DNA from: Marchantia polymorpha subsp. ruderalis
Lineage: Eukaryota; Streptophyta; Marchantiopsida; Marchantiales; Marchantiaceae
Direction of reading: 5' to 3'
Assembly (NCBI GenBank): GCA_037833965.1
Contig: AP031352.1
Span: 26,910,501 to 26,974,500 of the forward strand
Length of the DNA: 64,000 bases
The stretch's first letter is position 1; every line of letters starts with the position of its first letter. Below are positions 60,381-64,000 of the stretch, in pieces. A model generated the notes under the pieces. That model saw only the letters and a list, made by a program, of their open reading frames with translations, did no database searches and was not told the origin of the DNA. The translations under genes were made by a program, and so were the position numbers.

Positions 60381-62411
60381 CGATCACTAACTGTGACAAT
60401 GAGCAGCCGTTTGTGCGTCGTTCAATGTCTGAAAGAAAACCAATACCGGTGCCAAGCCTGTCAGTAAGCCGGAAAGTCGGGTCCTGATGACGTCTGCACA
60501 TGGTTGTTGACTTTTGGAAAAGATCTCATTCGCAGGACAGCCGCACTGAATTAAAGAAGAGGTCGAAGTAGGTCGAATGAGAATGGGGACAGGTTCATCG
60601 TCATCTCGAGCACGTCTATCTCCGACCCTCGGCCCGCGCGCATTCATATTCCTGAGTACTTACCCTGAGCAATCAGAATATTCTGCGTGTATTATGGTGG
60701 CCCTACCCGTCATAAGTCAGAGCTTTAGTCTCTGGAAAGTTGAGAATGGTCGACGAGGTGAATGGTCGATGACTTTTCGGTGGTGGTCAGGTACACCCCT
60801 TAGCTCTTGCCCACCATCTCCTTTCTTGCCCAAGGAAGGCCCAGCCCATGGACTGTACTGTAGTTCATAACAAATGAGATGTCGTTGCAGGACCTTTCGA
60901 TGACCTTTCGAGGGAGCATCCGCTGCTGGTCCTCGGGATGTCAGGGAAGCAGAAAAGCAAGCAAGCGAACATCCACGGGAGTTTACTGCACTAAAGGGAG
61001 GGATCGTCATGCTCAGACCCCTCAGACCCTCGACAAAAGGTGCCCGAACATCATAATGCTGTTGAATGAGCTTCCGTGTTACACTGTACGTGGCTGGGCT
61101 TTTGTACTCCATTCAGGGCTGTGGAACATGTTGACATCTGCGCACGAAGCCACATTCCAACGAGCGGTCCGTTCTGCGTGAGAATCTGCGATCAGATCAT
61201 ACATTCAACACATACAGCTGAGGAGGTGAAGGAAGGCTCGTGGCTGCCCATGCAGGGACTTGTGGACTCTAGTTGACATAAAGGCCGCTGCGGAGCTCAA
61301 GTAAGCGAGGCCCTCTCCTGCTCCGGCGAACTCATGATATAGGCCCATCACTCATCGTCCTCGTCTCGTCTCCGTGCTGTGTTCATAATATAATTCGGAA
61401 CCCCATCAAATGTCATCTGTGTACGACTGTGTTCATGGGCGAGGACGAGGAGGACCAAAGGTATTCCGAGTACAAAAGTAAAAAAGATCGAACTCAGGCT
61501 CGCACGATCCGAACGGATGCGAATCAGAGTCGAGTGACTCACTCTCCTTTCCTCGACTCCAGTACAGACAGTACACCCACCCCAGCTCATGGCTTCGGGC
61601 TCATTTTCGCCCGAAAATGCGCCAGGACACGGCTTTTTTGCATGCAGCATCTTTCACTCGCGCTCCACTACGGCCACGAAATAAAGAAACCCAACGACGA
61701 ATTGTGAGTCGCAGGGAGCAATTCGCAATTCCGAGCTCTACGGAATGAGATGGTATCGTGCGAATGGCTCAGAGCCTTGGGCCCAGCCAGACACACGGAA
61801 GGGAAATCGACGCCTGCATGGATCAGGGCTGACATGTCACATGCCAGCCCAGCCCTGCCCGCCTCCACCCGCAGAGACGGTGAGCACTGAGCTGTTGATC
61901 ATATTCCACCCGGTCCGTCCCGACTTACTGCAGCTCTCACTCCGTCGCACAAAACGCCGCAGTTTCCCTTGCCAGTCCACAGTTGACTGCGCAAGTCATG
62001 CCACAGTATGGTCAGTGTAGTAACGCCATTGCTCAGCATCTCCAAGCCCCAATCGGAATTTAGTCAATAAACCCCGATTACACTCCAGGGTTAAGTCTAA
62101 GAAGGCCTTTCTTGCGATAACTCAGACTGAACTAACCGCGCGTCTGCAACTCGTGGTCGAGACTAACTGCAGTGCAGAGCTGCGACCGGCGGTGGTTACG
62201 TCCTGGGGAAAAGCCTCGTCGCCAGTCCACGGCCAAAGGCTTCATCTTTGACACGAAAGGGGAATCGAGTACGGTTGTTTGACACTCTGGAGCCAGGAGC
62301 AAGTTCCCGAACTCCGTCAGTCACGATCCGTACGTATGGGAAATGTCAATGTGTCCCACGATCTACTCGGCCTTCTTCCCCCCGAGCCCCCCTAAGCACA
62401 GTAACTCTTGA

Positions 62412-62437
62412 CTCTCTCTCTCTCTCTCTCTCTCTCT
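62412..62437. repeat. (CT)n microsatellite
   Basis: About 13 CT units without interruption. GA/CT repeats are common in plant promoters and 5' leaders. Confidence 0.9.
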
Positions 62438-63004
62438 TTGGGGGTACAAGAGAAAAGATAAGACGACGGTCGATCATGAGTCACCGGAGTCCAACCCGAA
62501 GTTAACCCTAATCTCTTGCGCGCGTCTGTCCGTCCGTCCGTCTTTCCGTCCTTTAAGACGATTGCGGACGTCCGGCCTCGCAATCAGTGACTCGGTGGGT
62601 CAGGCTTGGTGTGAATAATAAGTAAGTGATCAATAACAACCCGCGAAGGGTTCTGACATCCGGTGCTCTGATCATGAGGGAGGGCCCGTCCCCGGCCCGT
62701 TCTTTGGGTAAGACCGACCCCGAGGGGAAAAAGGCGAAGGGGGACGAGGGGCCGAGGGGCCGAGGGGTTACCAACTACCCGTGGATCGTCAAGCAAGCAA
62801 GCCGAGGCATTGATGCGCGTGGCCGAGCTCCTGCGTGCCTGCTTCCCATGAATCAGTCAGTCCCTTCTGTACTCGTAATGACGCCCTTAATTAATTGCCC
62901 GAGTCCGTCCGAGTGGCTTTAATGACGTCTTTCTTACTCATTGGGCCGGAGACTCCCTGATGTCGACCATGTGCCGTTTGTGCATGGCGAGGCGAAGTTT
63001 ATGA

Positions 63005-63026
63005 CTTTCTTCTTCTTCTTCTTCTT
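63005..63026. repeat. (CTT)n microsatellite
   Basis: About seven CTT units at the right edge of the GC-rich island. Confidence 0.85.
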
Positions 63027-63229
63027 AACGCTGAATTCTGCCTCAGATCTCGAACTCTATGGACGGAATTCGGTGCTTTGCTTCGAACTCGGCGCGAATT
63101 CTCAGTGTCCCTTCTCTACCTTCCATCTCTCCTTTCGAACCATCACTTTCTCGTGGCTCAGAAAGCTGAGGTTGACAAAAGGCTAGAGCAAATTCAGCCC
63201 GCGGCCAAAAGAAAGCTAGGCTCTCGGAA

Positions 63230-64000
63230 AAAGTGATTTCTCTCCAACCTCACCTTTAATTTCGCTTGGATAAATTCCATAAGTAGTACAACATATTTCA
63301 CCAAGTAAAACAATATATGTAGCACTTTTACACGAACACTTCCTAAGGTACTGTGTGATATATGTAGATAGAGATGTGATCCCCTTATGCATATAGAAGT
63401 GAATCCAGTCACACTCTCAAACAAATGTATCCAGGTAGCGTTGGACACTCCTTTGCGCCAAATGGTATGTGGATGAGTATGAATGGAAATGAAGTTGTTG
63501 GGTATAACGATATGATTGGAATACTAGTGTTTACCCGTGACACTCCATCACCTATCTATCCTCACACGCAAATCATAACACCATGAGTTCCACCACACAT
63601 GAGGAAATGCTGTCTATTACGAAAAAAGTTTGAATTTAAACTTCATCATATATCTACTAGGTTCAATTTAATTAAGAGAAAAAAAAGGAAGACATTGTAA
63701 CAAAAGTACTTGAATCAATCGTGAGATATGAATGATATTCACCTAAAACAAAAAAAGTTCTGTATACAAACTGTTCATGGTCTTTGATTTAATATATATC
63801 CAATCGAACAGGATCAACTATAAGAATAAAATATTCAGTCTTCACATTGGACAAACAAATATTCTACCATGTGTGGGAACCTAATTATGGCCCCCTAAAC
63901 TACTCTGAGATCTCCACTTCGCTCCTACAAGGTCACATAGTGTGGTGGAAAATATTCAAGAATAATATCTATAAACGAAAAGTACAAAGCAACGTAACCA
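63230..64000. other. A+T-rich right edge, no gene seen
   Basis: Composition falls abruptly back to A+T-rich after about 63.23 kb. One 84-codon minus-strand frame (63448-63194) has no recognisable features. The stretch resembles the A+T-rich repeat-derived blocks at 4-7 kb and 28-32 kb. Confidence 0.45.

Larger units (their letters stand above)
60400..63190. other. Orphan GC-rich island without a recognisable gene
   Basis: About 2.8 kb of mostly GC- and CpG-rich DNA resembles the islands at the 5' ends of the other genes, yet no family-level coding sequence can be recognised on either strand. Short ORFs (60577-60870, 60717-61112 and 62626-62922) are typical of chance frames in GC-rich DNA. 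It carries a CT microsatellite (62412-62437) and a CTT run (about 63005-63026). Confidence 0.4.

Noticed and set aside
60577..61112. Overlapping plus- and minus-strand frames in the right-hand GC island
   Set aside because: They have no family resemblance and mirror each other as expected for GC-rich non-coding DNA.

Overview
This window is nuclear DNA of a land plant, most likely a bryophyte. A liverwort such as Marchantia fits, but that is a low-confidence guess; the plant assignment is firm. Five intron-containing genes can be rebuilt exon by exon, and every splice junction used is GT-AG with an intact reading frame. They encode a chalcone-synthase-type polyketide synthase, a RUNKEL-type cytokinesis kinase, an ABI5/ABF bZIP factor, a UGT80 sterol glucosyltransferase and a plastid-type phosphoglycerate mutase. 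The bryophyte guess rests on the sequence flavour of the polyketide synthase.

Layout. 0-9.1 kb is repeat-rich and very A+T-rich: a 70-bp x3 tandem repeat, a decayed Copia retrotransposon on the minus strand, and non-coding DNA with degenerate repeats. 9.3-10.6 kb (minus) is the GC-rich two-exon CHS-like gene. 14.4-18.3 kb (minus) is the seven-exon mutase, with a G-box-containing GC-rich island upstream to 20.1 kb. 20-32 kb holds no recognisable gene apart from one 177-codon ORF of unknown status, and ends in a second A+T-rich block. 32.6-38.9 kb (plus) is RUNKEL, 10 exons, 1414 aa. 43.4-45.1 kb (plus) is the ABI5/ABF gene, 3 exons, 485 aa, with an ABRE-like G-box and three ACGCGT motifs upstream. 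51.4-59.2 kb (plus) is UGT80, 14 coding exons, 813 aa. 60.4-63.2 kb is a GC-rich island with no gene I can recognise, and A+T-rich DNA resumes at the right edge.

The genes are not a pathway cluster. They are independent housekeeping, developmental and metabolic loci: flavonoid or stilbene precursor synthesis, sugar-phosphate metabolism, phragmoplast function, ABA and desiccation signalling, and steryl glucoside synthesis. GC-rich islands precede or cover the 5' ends of the genes, while repeat-rich stretches between them are strongly A+T-rich. I found no convincing novel multi-gene system. The points most worth a second look are the ABRE/ACGCGT cluster upstream of the ABI5-like gene, tandem splice donors inside its leucine zipper, the non-RD catalytic loop of the RUNKEL kinase domain, the orphan GC island at 60-63 kb, the uncharacterised ORF at 27.1 kb, and several hairpins and direct repeats in non-coding DNA.
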